Translations under genes and position numbers: made by a program
Shown here: positions 1-10,898 of the stretch, piece by piece
Numbering within the stretch: the first letter of the stretch is position 1
How the letters are laid out: each line of letters begins with the position of its first letter
The notes under the pieces: generated by a model
The model's database searches: none
The model's input: the letters and a program-made list of their open reading frames with translations, nothing else
What the model was told of the DNA's origin: nothing
Assembly: GCA_003049485.1 (NCBI GenBank)
Contig: PYST01000170.1
Span: 21,504 to 85,503 of the forward strand
DNA from: Ophioceras dolichostomum
Taxonomy: Eukaryota > Ascomycota > Sordariomycetes > Magnaporthales > Ophioceraceae
Reading direction: 5' to 3'
DNA length: 64,000 nt

Positions 1-534
1 GGGATTACAATTGGCGAATCGATAATAATATCCTGTCAACAGACAGGCAAGCCGACTCAATGGGCGTGTCGTGGAGTTCGGTCTCCTTTAAAGTTTTCCC
101 AGTAGAATCAGCGAGTAGCAGACGCCACGCACGTAATCCAAGAACGCATCCATACGGCCACTGGAGAAATGTCACGATCAGTGGTCAAGCCCTGGCCTAG
201 ATACGCTTTGTTAGAGCAGTGTCATTGACTGAGCACTGCCTGAGTTTTGTCCGCTCAGAAAATCTCATGTCACGGCTAACTTTTCTAAGTCGTCATTTTT
301 GTCAAGCCGCTGGAGAAAGGCCAACGAGGCAGCATGTCATTCCACGCTCGATGTCCTCCGTGCTACAACTCCTCTCTCCCTCGCTCCGTCTCCTTTGAAC
401 CGTAGTATTACTCACCGGCCTTCTTTGTTCTCCACACAGTTTCTCTACGCTACCGCATTCATCCAATCCGATTTATGATCATACCAACATAGAGGACCAC
501 ATGAGACACACTCCCTACCAACAGGTGAGCAGCA
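1..534. other. Left-edge non-coding stretch
   Basis: No open frame with coding character is visible. The stretch is probably the upstream region of the coiled-coil gene starting at 535. It carries a pyrimidine-rich run near 366-445, typical of fungal 5' leaders. An ATG at 500 opens a different frame and is not used in my model. Confidence 0.5.
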
Positions 535-1470
535 ATGCCGCCCGGAACATCCCAAATTCCGGATGGTCCGGCCGTACCCTGGGCCAGCGTCGCCCGGATA
601 TCGCTGGATAACGCCATCGCAGCGGCCATCACGGCGAGAAGATCGCAAGCGTTATTCGCGATTGCGGCGGCCGGCTGGGGAGGCCCGGGGTCCACTTCCA
701 GCTCATCCTCGACCGCCGTGGCTGATGAGGACGACCTCAAACCAACGCTGAGGACGGAGGAGATGGGGGAGGAGGAGGAGCCCACTGCCAGCCCCTCCTC
801 CTCCTCCTCCTCCTCCTCCTCATCGGATTCCACCCCCGCCGTCGCAAACGGCAACCTCGAACTCGGCGCCGGCAGGGCAGAGCGAGAGATCCTCCGCATG
901 CAGCTCAGCCGACACGAAGACATCTTCCGCCGCATCAACGACCTGCTCCGCGAGTCCAAGTGGAACTGGTTCCAGCTGCAGAATCTCGAGCTGCTCCACC
1001 CACCGGCCCTCGTGGACAAAGTCCTGCAGCAGCACGCCGAGCTCCGGGAGGACCGCGAAATCCTTCAATTGCATATAAGCACGAAGCTGGAGGTCGCCAG
1101 GGCGAGGGAGAAGGCGGTCGAGGAGTCGTCCTCCTCTGCCAGGTTGGCGACGACGACGAGGAAGAGGAAGAGGGCCGCCACCCATAGCCAGGCCAGCAGT
1201 AGCCGCAGGTCCCGCTACTGCTACACCGGCAAGCGCCGCCTGTCCCCGCACCGGTGCCGATGCTGTGGTCGGCACCATCGCTCGGGGACGTCGAAGACGA
1301 CGACGACGACGGCAAAAAGGAGGGCTACGGCTCGCCGAGGGAGGGCTGGGGAGGCGGAAGAGGAGGAGGAGGAGGAGAGGCTCGGTAAGCGGTTGCTGAA
1401 GTGGATGGAGGAAGTGGAGCGGTTGAGATGCCAAGGGGGAGGGCGTGCAGCTTCGGCTGAGGGAGGATGA
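535..1470 (+). CDS. Hypothetical coiled-coil protein, 311 aa
   Basis: I do not recognise this protein. The single-exon frame has strong GC-rich third positions, especially about 880-1130, which supports real coding rather than a chance frame. In order the protein has an Ala-rich start, a Glu run followed by a long Ser run (residues about 78-98), a charged helical region with coiled-coil character (about 110-200, with many Leu/Glu/Arg and a WNWFQLQ motif), a Ser/Arg/Lys-rich basic segment that could act as a nuclear-localisation signal, a short Cys/His patch (CRCCGRHH), and an acidic then Leu-rich tail. The ATG at 535 is the first in frame, but an upstream exon is possible because a donor-like GTGAGC lies just before it. 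Function unknown. Confidence 0.62.
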   Translation: MPPGTSQIPDGPAVPWASVARISLDNAIAAAITARRSQALFAIAAAGWGGPGSTSSSSSTAVADEDDLKPTLRTEEMGEEEEPTASPSSSSSSSSSSDSTPAVANGNLELGAGRAEREILRMQLSRHEDIFRRINDLLRESKWNWFQLQNLELLHPPALVDKVLQQHAELREDREILQLHISTKLEVARAREKAVEESSSSARLATTTRKRKRAATHSQASSSRRSRYCYTGKRRLSPHRCRCCGRHHRSGTSKTTTTTAKRRATARRGRAGEAEEEEEEERLGKRLLKWMEEVERLRCQGGGRAASAEGG

Positions 1471-2745
1471 AGGGGGACGAGGGCATTTCACCATCGCACC
1501 ATCCCTTCAAGGGAAAGAAAGCTCAGTTATTAGTTTTTGCGGTGGTCTATAGAGAGCGTTTAGTTTCTGTATTTTAACAGCTGGTGGAAGAGGTTCTTTT
1601 CTCCTTTTCCGTTTTGTTTTCATTTTCATTTTTTGTTATTTTCCCTCCTTTTTTTCCCGATTTCGTGTTACTTTTTTGCTTTTGGTTTCGCCCCTGTTCC
1701 GAAATCCGATGTGAAAGTTTTATCTACCTACTCATAGGAGCTCTTGGTGACATACATACCTGGGTAGGTACCTGGATAGGTAGGTACTTGCCAATGTCGA
1801 TGTTATTTGTATGCCTTGCGCTAGCCAATCAATCTGGTGCTCTCCTCTCAGTGTCACATCTCACGGAGGCAGCCCGTGCTTTTCCTCGACTCTTCGTAAT
1901 GGAGCCTATCGGTAGTTGATGAAAATGGAGGATCAACGGCTGGAAAGGATTCGAAAGGGGATGAGCGGGCCATTAACCCCAGTCCCGCAGTAGTGCGGAT
2001 ATTGATGATGGTCTGTGGCAATACAGGAGGGGGCGTCTCTTCATCGATAGAAGTAGGTGTGATGCAGCCCGGGCGAGTACTCATGTCGACGTCCCCTTCT
2101 CCTCCCGTCCTCTCTAGGCGAACGGTGACCCACAGACGGTGCACACGCGAGAGCTCGCCAACGCGTTCTTGGGAGGATGAACGGGCCTGTCGTGCTCTAG
2201 GAATATATCCGCTACCCAGGCTACTACTGGCTAGTAGAAATGTCCCAGATTGTGGGCGTCCTCATTACAACACCTGGATATCCACAGCTTCGAACCCTGA
2301 CGGCGTTCTGTGAATCCCACGACCTTTCACAGCCTTGCTACTTTGCTACCAGAGAATAGCACGATCCTCAACTAAAAGCCATTGCCAGCCCAGACGCCCT
2401 TCTGGTACCATATTTTGTTTATTTCATCCAGAGAGTGCGACAGAAAAGGCTAGCTTTGTGTAAACGGAAGGGAGGAAAGGGATGATCCACCCCCGCCCCG
2501 AAGTAAGTTCCCTTGCAAGTCGACGGAAGCCGCAACGGCGCAGAAAACTGGGCTTGCATCGGGAGAAGGGGGGAGAAAAAAAAGAAGACCAAAACAATGG
2601 ACTAGTAAAGACGAGAGAAGGGTGGGAAAAAAGCAAAAGAAATGAAAAAAAAAGAAATGAAAGCAAGGCCAGAAAGACTAGAACGGAATCGCAAAAGAAA
2701 AAATTGGCTGATTTGCTCACATATCTGCGAGCGCATCGGGAATTG
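1471..2745. other. Intergenic: 3' flank of the coiled-coil gene
   Basis: T-rich sequence after the stop (about 1590-1700) looks like 3' UTR. One TAGG/CCTA-type repeat lies at 1757-1788. An A/G-rich run at 2570-2705 precedes the tRNA. I see no supportable gene. Confidence 0.5.
1757..1788. repeat. TAGG/CCTA palindromic short repeat
   Basis: Contains GGGTAGGTACCTGG and ATAGGTAGGTAC blocks. It is one of many copies of a short motif dispersed through the intergenic DNA of this window; other examples are annotated separately. Confidence 0.6.
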
Positions 2746-2818
2746 AGCCCGATGCGGGGGTCGAACCCGCAACCTTGAGATTAAGAGTCTCACGCTCTAC
2801 CGATTGAGCTAACCGGGC
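2746..2818 (-). tRNA. tRNA-Lys(CTT)
   Basis: On the minus strand the sequence folds as a complete cloverleaf. The acceptor stem is GCCCGGT paired with ATCGGGC (one G-T pair), the D-arm starts TAGCTCAATCGG, the anticodon stem TGAGA/TCTCA encloses the loop CTCTTAA, and the T-arm is GCGGG-TTCGACC-CCCGC. The anticodon is CTT, reading the Lys codon AAG. There is no intron, and the discriminator base is T as in yeast tRNA-Lys(CTT). The B-box GGTTCGACCCC is intact, so Pol III transcription is expected. Length is 73 nt without the added CCA. Confidence 0.95.
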
Positions 2819-5204
2819 AGGGCATCTGAAATATTGAAAGGCAATCACGCCTGCGGGGCTTATGAGCGCAAGTCGCAGCTTTGTCGTCATAACGTGGAGC
2901 CTTCTGCTGACTCATCCAAAATTTACCCCTTTTTCCAAGTTCTTTGCCCAACGACGACACATTATGAAATTCACAGGCAGAGAGACTGGAACCCTCTGCC
3001 GTCATAGGCGATCTAGCCGCGTCTACCGCTGGATCGTGCATGGCCATAGAGTTGTGAGTTGCGTTAAGCTCGCCCGTTTGTTTGCAGCCTTGCTGCGTTT
3101 ATTTGGACTTCTGTTGGCCTTGCTCAACAACTAAATCTAGCAAACTCAGATGCCCAGGTCCCGCCACCTCAACAGGAGACACTTTTTCCCCGCACATACG
3201 GGAAACCTGTTCGGATGGTTCCAGCAGCGTCTGTGATGATGGTTGTTGAGTGTAGATTGTTTGTATTTGCATTTCTTTCACATGCGAAACGAACGACACG
3301 GTTTCGGGCGATGGGCCGAGCTTCATGTCGCCTTTCTGTCAGGCCTCTGCGAGACTCTCCCTTCAGCCCAGGTGGCGAAAGGGGTCGACACAGCTAGGTA
3401 GGTATTGCCGAGCTCGAGCTCTAGCCTTAATCCCATTAGATTTGCCTGTGTGCAGGTTACCTTTCGGATAGATATCTATCTAAAGTACGCCCGAGTCCGA
3501 CCGCCGCTGAAGAAACCAGAAACGCTCCTCGGCCCGGACCCAGTCGGCCAGCCCATCTGGAAGGAGCACGACCACGACGCGCGAGATCGCGTCTCAGCGG
3601 CGTCAGACCCACCACCTGCTTCTGCAAGATCTTACAGCTTGACCTTGACGCGGCAGTAGGTCTCAACCTTTTTCTTTGGATGTATCTGTCAAGGTACGAA
3701 TATCAATCCGTCAGAATCACCACACAGCCGTGTGGCGAAGAAACATGAGACCAATCGCCTAATATTTTTTCTTGCCTTGGATCTCGCATATGTGGTGGCA
3801 GAACCTTCCATACAAAATCAAAAGCAATGCTATCATTATTATGCACCTATCTGGTAATCGTTACGATAGAACCACAGGGGAAAAAGCAGTGGCTGGGCAG
3901 GAACCCACCCCCTCCTCGGCCCTGTCTGGCCAACCTCCGCGCGAGATCCCGTTCCATCACGCACCCCGAGAGGTCCGAATTCGTTTCACCTCAGGTGCCT
4001 TGGCAGTTCTGGCGGGAAGTTTCCGTCCAGGACGTCGCCTCGGTTGCCGTGCCGACAATGCGACGGCCCTGGCTGTCAAGGCTCTCGCGGTGTAGATTGG
4101 GCTCGGGCCTTCTTTCCCTCGACCGGTCCCCTCCTCTTCACCGGTCGGCCCTGTTCTCCACTGCCTGCCCGTGCTGTTGTTTTGCGTGAACATACTTCGT
4201 GCGCAGATAGGGCTGATGCACCCCGGCAGATTCCCAAACCAGAAAGCAGCACACTGTATATTCGATTAGCCCAAAACCCAACGGTATATCCAGAGCCTGG
4301 AAACTGTGACAAACATAGTTTGTGCTTGCAGCCACGGTTCTGGCAGGCTTGGTCCCGCGCGTACTCGCCATCATGGTGCAATGGGAGTACTCGTCATTAT
4401 GGCGCAAGGCGAACTTCTTCTGCGTTTTGCCATCAACTGACGGAACACCCGGAGGCCTGCCTATGAGGAATTTCGCGTCCCAGTTTCCGTCTCAATGTTG
4501 TCTGTCCTCTTGGCGAGGTTATCGTCACCGTGGAAAGCCCCGTGGAGGGCCCCATGGAGGCCCCGGCTGAATCATTGACGAAAAAGTTGCAGACACTTTT
4601 GGCGTGCCTGACGCACCCCGCCGCTCAGATGCGACAGCTGTCTTCTTTGTCGCCATATACCAATTTTCTGTTCGAAGGTACATGTGTATGTGGATGGAAA
4701 GTTGCGGTGCGTGCACTTTTATCATTCGCACTCTCGCAAGCTAAACGGTGCCATGCAACTCAGCGATTTTGCATTCAGCTATGCGATACCTGTTTTCTCC
4801 ACTGTCATCTACCTCTCTTTTTGAAGCTTCTACGTTGTGCGTGGATCGACAGTTGCGGAGCATGGACCGTTCTCTCAACAGACAGGAGCAAAAACTGAGC
4901 AGCTCAACCAATCTGCTCTGATCAGTCTACGCCTTCCAACCCTTCCCCCCCTTCCCGGCGAGGCCTTTTTGAATGCGGCCAAGGCGCCGCAATGACACCG
5001 ATACCAGACATGAGAGGATGGAGCGAGAGGCACGTGGAAGTCTCCGTGTCCGTAGGTTCAAGATCTGGCATACAGGGTACGCATTCTCAAGATCAGACCA
5101 GATCCGTAACTTTGACGGAAACGGAGCAACACTGGCGACGTTACCTCTCAGGCTTGAGACGGTGCGGTCGGGTACGTCGCTTGAGATTCGCTCACCGCCC
5201 GATA

Positions 5205-5226
5205 GATACCTAGGTAGGTAGGTGCC
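5205..5226. repeat. TAGG/CCTA palindromic short repeat
   Basis: Reads TACCTAGGTAGGTAGGTGCC. The central CCTAGG is self-complementary. Same family as the copies at 1757, 38861, 47440, 61347 and 63315. Confidence 0.6.
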
Positions 5227-6281
5227 TGCGAAGTAGTAGACAAGGGACGCCATACTGACGCGTTCCGCGGCTGATGTCTACATTGGCAGGGACGCGGTCA
5301 CGCTGGCCACACAAGTGGCATCAGTCACTGCCTTCTTCAAGAGGCCGTAGTTCTCCCTCTGCCAAGAAATGGACCGGCTCGGTGGTCGCTCGATCTTTTC
5401 AGTTCCCAAGCTCAGGCGATCATCGGATCAGGCCGGCCATCCGTTGGACTTAGATCAGGGAAATCGTGGTAGAACACACACCGGCTTTTTCGCCCTAGAT
5501 GTCTCGTACGAGACTTTCTCTCTAGCGGAGCGGGTAAGGGCCTACAGAATGAACCCGATGTTTCCCCCGAAGGCATCGGTTAAGCTCCTCGCATCGTCAG
5601 CTGCCAGTTCAGGCCGGTCCAGTGGACTCTCACAGTCTTCTTCGGTCCCGAGATGAGGAGAAGAGGGGCTTAGCTGCTCCCCGGCTCTAACGTAGACTGC
5701 CGCCCTTAGGCCACATCGGCCTTCCAGCAGAGAATCGAACTCTTCAGGGGGGATCTGGAAGAAAAATAGCGCCTGACAACCAGCTGCGCTGCGCCAAGCG
5801 TTCGTTGGTCACCGCTAGAGTTAAGCAGTTTGCTTGCCTGCGCACATACAAACCGGACAGCAACTACTATTCTTTTTTCCCTCCTTATTTTTAACCGGCT
5901 GGCTAACCAACTCAGGCTTTAGAGAATGGCTGATGCGCTGGCCACCAAAGCAGCCGGTCTCCTGTTTATTTTAGCCCCACTCTCCCGTCGTCCCGGAGTT
6001 CTTACGCAGGAGACACGGTGAGTATCTAAGCGTACTCCGTAGTAGGTATGCGAGCCCGTTCCTGGGGAAAGAGGCATCTTGGACGTATGTTACCGATATC
6101 CAGATGTTTGAGGTCCTCTCCCATCTCCGATATTTTCTCATTTCACCGAGGGACTGGTCCTCAGGGTAGAAGGAAGTAGTCTACTTCGGCATTTGGTTGT
6201 TCAGAGAGTGTTTCCCGCAGTACAGGAAAGCCGATGGGTCAGCAAGAAACAAAATCTCCGAGAGGTGGCTGTCGGATCCCA

Positions 6282-6334
6282 GATGAGACGGATGGGACGG
6301 ATGGGGGACGACGGATGGGACGACTAATGATGGG
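6282..6334. repeat. GACGGATGG minisatellite
   Basis: About four imperfect copies of a 10-bp unit (GACGGATGGG with variants) in otherwise unique DNA. Likely slippage-generated; no coding role seen. Confidence 0.6.
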
Positions 6335-6810
6335 ACACGAAAGATGCATCCCCCTGTCCATTTTCCCAGGTTCGGTGAAGCAATCTAAGGGCGACCCTCC
6401 ACGATAGGCCAGAATAGATAGCACAGTTCGCCCCCAGGCTTCGGACCACCAAAGTCAAAACTTGCGCAAGTTTCTAATGGCCGTTGGCATTGTCGCTCTC
6501 GGCCGAGATCCAAAAGAAATCCTAAACTTCCCCAAGATCACAAAATCAAAACTCGTCCACCGCTTAAGACGGCACACAAGGAGGTGATGGGTGTTGGTGC
6601 TTGGTTCAATCAGTCAGTACTTCCGTAGCATTGATCACACCAGAAAATACCCCGCATTTTCCGTAACCTCCATCTCGTGCCAGTGATCGAGGCTACCGAC
6701 AATCGAACTCGCCATATTCTGCTGCTACAAAATATGTCCCAAACCTCACGGCCCTGAAACTATTGGCAACGTGCTATCTACGAAAATGAATTGCCTCGAC
6801 TGATCTCAGG

Positions 6811-6826
6811 AAAAAAAAAAAAAAAA
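6811..6826 (+). repeat. Poly-A run of 16
   Basis: Sixteen consecutive A. Could be a simple slippage tract. No retroposed coding sequence or target-site duplication is evident around it. Confidence 0.6.
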
Positions 6827-9800
6827 GACAATCGCTGTGCTGATCCTCTGCGCAGAAAGTGTCACGTCTGAAGCGAGCTCCTCATCAGCTGTCAAAAGAT
6901 TCAAAACAGTGACGAAACAGAAGCACACAAAAATCCCATGCTGGGAAGGATGGGATTCTTCACAATTCCCCATGCTAAACCCGGAAGATCCTTGTCAGTC
7001 AAACAATCAATCAAATCAAGGACGGCAGCAACACAACGATGAGCCGCCGCCGCCTCACCCATCCATCAATTCCACGTGTCCTCGACAAGCAGGATGATCA
7101 ATCACATTGTGGTGAATCTTTCTACGTAGCTTCCTTCATTCGCCCCCCTCCTCTTAATAGAAGTGCCGTAGCTGGCGCTATCGAGTGTCGAGACGCGCCA
7201 GCTACTCCGTATGCGGGCGGGAAAGAGGGGAAGCTGAGCAACGGATGGCTGCCAAACCAAGTTTTTTCTCCGATTTCGAAACGCTGCCAGGATCGGCAGC
7301 TAGAATTTCCCAAACTCGACAAGAAAAAAAGTGCTTGTGGCTGGTGACCGAATGTGGCACATCCAAAAAAAACTGGTACCATGCTGGCGGCAGCGCGCGA
7401 CAGGTTATAGCGCTGTTAGTGTCCCGTCCTGGGCGATGTACCTCTTTCCAGGCTCCCACCAAACCCCACCCCCGAAGACTCACAGCTCCTTCTCCGGAGC
7501 GATTACTCCGGACATCTTGGCAAAACAGGGAGGAAGGACAGAGAAGCCTTGCAATCTGAGCCTCTTGGTGTCTCTTGCAGTTGGAGCCGCTCTTTCACTC
7601 ATGTTTTCTATGGAATCGAGCATCTCCCTCTTTCCCGTCAAGGGAGAAAACAAGAAACTCTTTCCAAGGTTTGAAGAGGTTCTGTGCGATTCCAACAAGC
7701 AGCCTACCGCCTCTCCAGCCCCCCCTTTTTAATGTGTCTCCGTGTCTCCCAAGCTTTCAGAACAGCAGGTCCTAGGTCCATTCATATTTCCTACCCACAC
7801 TAGACACAAGTTAGCCGGACCAGACTGAATGACCAATTTTGATTGCCTGTCCGTGTCTGCACCGAGCATTTTAGGTTCGAATTCGTCTGCCTGCAATGCG
7901 TGTGAAATCTGACCATCTAGCCTCAGGAAATAACCTGAGACGAACTCTGAACCGCGATTGCAACCGAACGAACTCGGAAATCGGCCCATTCTCCCCAGTC
8001 CAGAGAAGCCTAGCCTAGCACCTATGTAGGTACCTCGGTAGTTTTCAACATCACGATGCTCGTGGTCTGGCTGTAGCTCACTGCACAGAAGGAGAAAGCC
8101 GAGATGGCGCGCAAAGGCCCGTATAGCACGTCCCTTGCCAGGTCGCCATGGAAGCAAAGATCCTCCCCCTCTCCTCTCCTCCCGTGCTGTCCAGTCTGGA
8201 CTCTGGCAGCTCTGCAGCTCGGTGTCTCTTCCGGATGGCGGTGGCATACACCATCGCATCGTCTGCAACCTTGCGGGCTATTATTAAATGCGAAACTCTA
8301 TTATCACGCACGCGACTGCGCGATGGCTACCGTGCCAGGAGGTTGAGTCGAGACCCGATTCGCCCAAACCCAATGCCAGATATGGTAGGAGTTATCAGAT
8401 TGCGAGAATTCTACAGAGAGTACCTGCCAGCAAGGCCCTTTCCCATTGGACCTGCCAACTTTTTCCTGCATTGGAATGCAACGACAGAATCACCCGAAAC
8501 TATCTGCAGCAGGACCCGCGTGAGCTCTGTGTGCGCTGGCCCGACCTGCCCTTCCAGGAGCTAAGGGTTTTTAGGCAGAGGACAGAGAGACAGGTTAGCT
8601 TCACCGTCTGTGTGCACTTATAGGCTCGAGAGTCTCAGCAATTATATCCCGCAGTCTCTCAAAACGGACGGCGGGATTAGCAAGGGAAACTTGGGCAAGT
8701 AAGCCCTGGTGCACGCGGGCACAAAAACCGAGGGTAGGCGGTTTGGTTGGCGCCAGACAGAGAGTGTCACGTACGCCAGGTCGACAGGAAAGGAAGCTGA
8801 GTCCAAAACCTTGGAGGGCCAAAACCTTGGAGGGCCAAACACCCTGAATGCCCTTAACCTTAGCTCACCAGGCTGGCTGGCCGTCACCCGCGCCCAGCCC
8901 AGACGAACGAGGGAAAACAACATGAAAGGGGGAGGCTTCTGTAAGTAGGGTGGTAGGTACCTAAACATTCGTCAACCTCCCGTAGCTACACGTGCTAGCA
9001 GGTGGGTGGCACTGGCGAACTTCCGCCTTTTCTCCCTAAGCCAGTGTGCCCAGAGGCCGATTCTTCAGCCAGCTTATCTCGCGAAAGGCAGAAACTGGTC
9101 TGAGCTTGCCGAGATTACACCCAGCCATCGATTGGGAAAGGTAAGGTCCGCAGGCGGGGGCTGCCCGACCGTTTGAATTGGGGAATGAGCGGGTCGCGAC
9201 TCTGCTCTGCACTCTGGCATACTGGCCACTTTGGCACACACCTACCCACAGAGCCTGAGACGGCAAAGGGCCTTTTAGGGGTGTCCCACCACACTGACAA
9301 TTCACCATTGACCAGTCAGCGCTGAGACTGAGACCAAACCAGCCGCAACCCACCTTGGACGGGCGGGATACTTTGCGGCCAGCTGCGCCAGTAACAGCAG
9401 GCGTTGCATCGAGATCGATCGCCATAGCCGCCCATTCTGGAACCGTCCGAATCGAGTTTTACTCCCCCGCCTGCCTGTTTGCTGGCAGCTTTTGCCATCC
9501 CGTCTCCCCTCCCCTCTCATTATGATCATTATGATGATTTGCCCCATGCATATTCCAACCTGGCCGCCTGGCCTTTCGTGCTTTTCCCATGGATGCTGCC
9601 TTGCCGGCTAGCGGCTGAGTGGACTGGACCTGGGCTGGATTTTGTTGCTGGCTGCTGCGTCTCGCATGCACACACTCACACGTTTACACGACACTCACAC
9701 GCTCGACACGCTCTCCGTCACGGCCAATTGCAGTAGGTGCTTGCCCCGGTTGCTCTCAGACAGCCACAGAGTCCGGCCGTTTTGCTCCTGAAAGCTCCAT

Positions 9801-10898
9801 TTTCGTTCTTCCATCTGTACTCCTCTACTGATGTTGCTGCTGCCACTACTGCCGGGTGAAATCTGCCCCGCCTACGCCAGTCTCTTTGTCCACTCACGTA
9901 GGTGTGTCGTAGTGTACCGAGAGGTAGGTTTGAAGGAGGACTCACGCTCGCCCTCCGCCAAGTGAACGGGCGGGTGCATGGAACAACAGATCTTGTTGAG
10001 CCAAAAAGCAGTAGCAGGGATGGTGAAATAAAAGTGGAATCGTTTTTTTATCTATATAGGACCTGCCAGACCGTTCGCTTCCCCCCCAAAGCTGTTAATC
10101 TGACGTACCTAGGAGGCTTCCTGTGTTTTATTTCCTCGCATCTACCAACCTGGAGAAAAAGTATCCATCCATCGTTGTTCGCTCCGGCCCCAAGAAAATA
10201 TCACAGTGCAGAAACCACACATACTGCCGCCTCCACCACAACCAAAAGCTTCCATACAAACAACTTCACAAGCAGAGCGGGCGAGAATCTCAACGGCCCA
10301 ACACCGAATTAAAAAAAAAATAAAGTCCTCTGGCTGAACCTTCTCTCAGTAATCCTCTGATTGTCGCGCAGTGGTCCTTCTGGTGCGCCGCGCAGGGAGA
10401 ATCATAAAAAGCCTCCCAAGACCGCTCCTTCCCCCTTCTCTCTCTCTCTCCCTCTCATCATTCCGTCAATCATTGGCAGCCACCGGTTTAACCACTTGAC
10501 CCCCGGAGTTCCCGGAGTATTCGCTCCGGGAATTACACCTCCTCCTCAGCAACCCACCCACTTGTCCTCCCATCTCAATCCTGCAAACAAGGAACGACAC
10601 CAAACACTACAACAGCTGCTACAACAGCAGCAGCAGCTGTCGCAACACCAAGGAAGAGGCCGATGGGTTGTCAGCCGCCAAGGACACAAAGATCACACAG
10701 CTTTCTAGAGCTTTCTCGGTTGGCGTTCTCCTAGCACCATCGGACGGCTACTTACTGTTCTTCGTCTCCACCTCTCTCCAACGTCCCCAAGCATCAACAT
10801 CATCCCAATCCTTCCCCATAACTCTCGTGGCAGCGAGTATCTCTTGTCTCAAGCGAACCGATTCGATGCCAAGACGATACCCAGACCTTCCCGACAAC

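Larger units (their letters stand above)
2819..10898. other. Eight-kilobase stretch with no supportable gene
   Basis: I read all six frames here and found no recognisable protein, no frame with sustained GC-rich third positions, and no convincing exon pair. It holds TAGG/CCTA palindromes (e.g. 5205-5226, near 8024 and 8950), a GACGGATGG-type minisatellite (6282-6334), a run of 16 A (6811-6826), a small 16-bp duplication (8801-8836) and a CA-rich run (9665-9712). The last about 500 bases (10430-10898) are pyrimidine-rich then CAG-rich and are likely promoter and 5' UTR of the Gln-rich gene. Small or non-coding genes cannot be excluded by eye. Confidence 0.5.

Noticed and set aside
5700..5830. 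Possible tRNA-related sequence on the minus strand (GAGTTCGATTCTC T-arm-like element and GCGC...GCGC D-arm-like element)
   Set aside because: No 5' acceptor strand pairs with the apparent 3' TGCTGGA, and no clear anticodon stem lies between the arms. At most an old tRNA-derived fragment.
6811..6826. Poly-A run as the tail of a retroposed element
   Set aside because: No upstream element body, coding remnant or target-site duplication visible.
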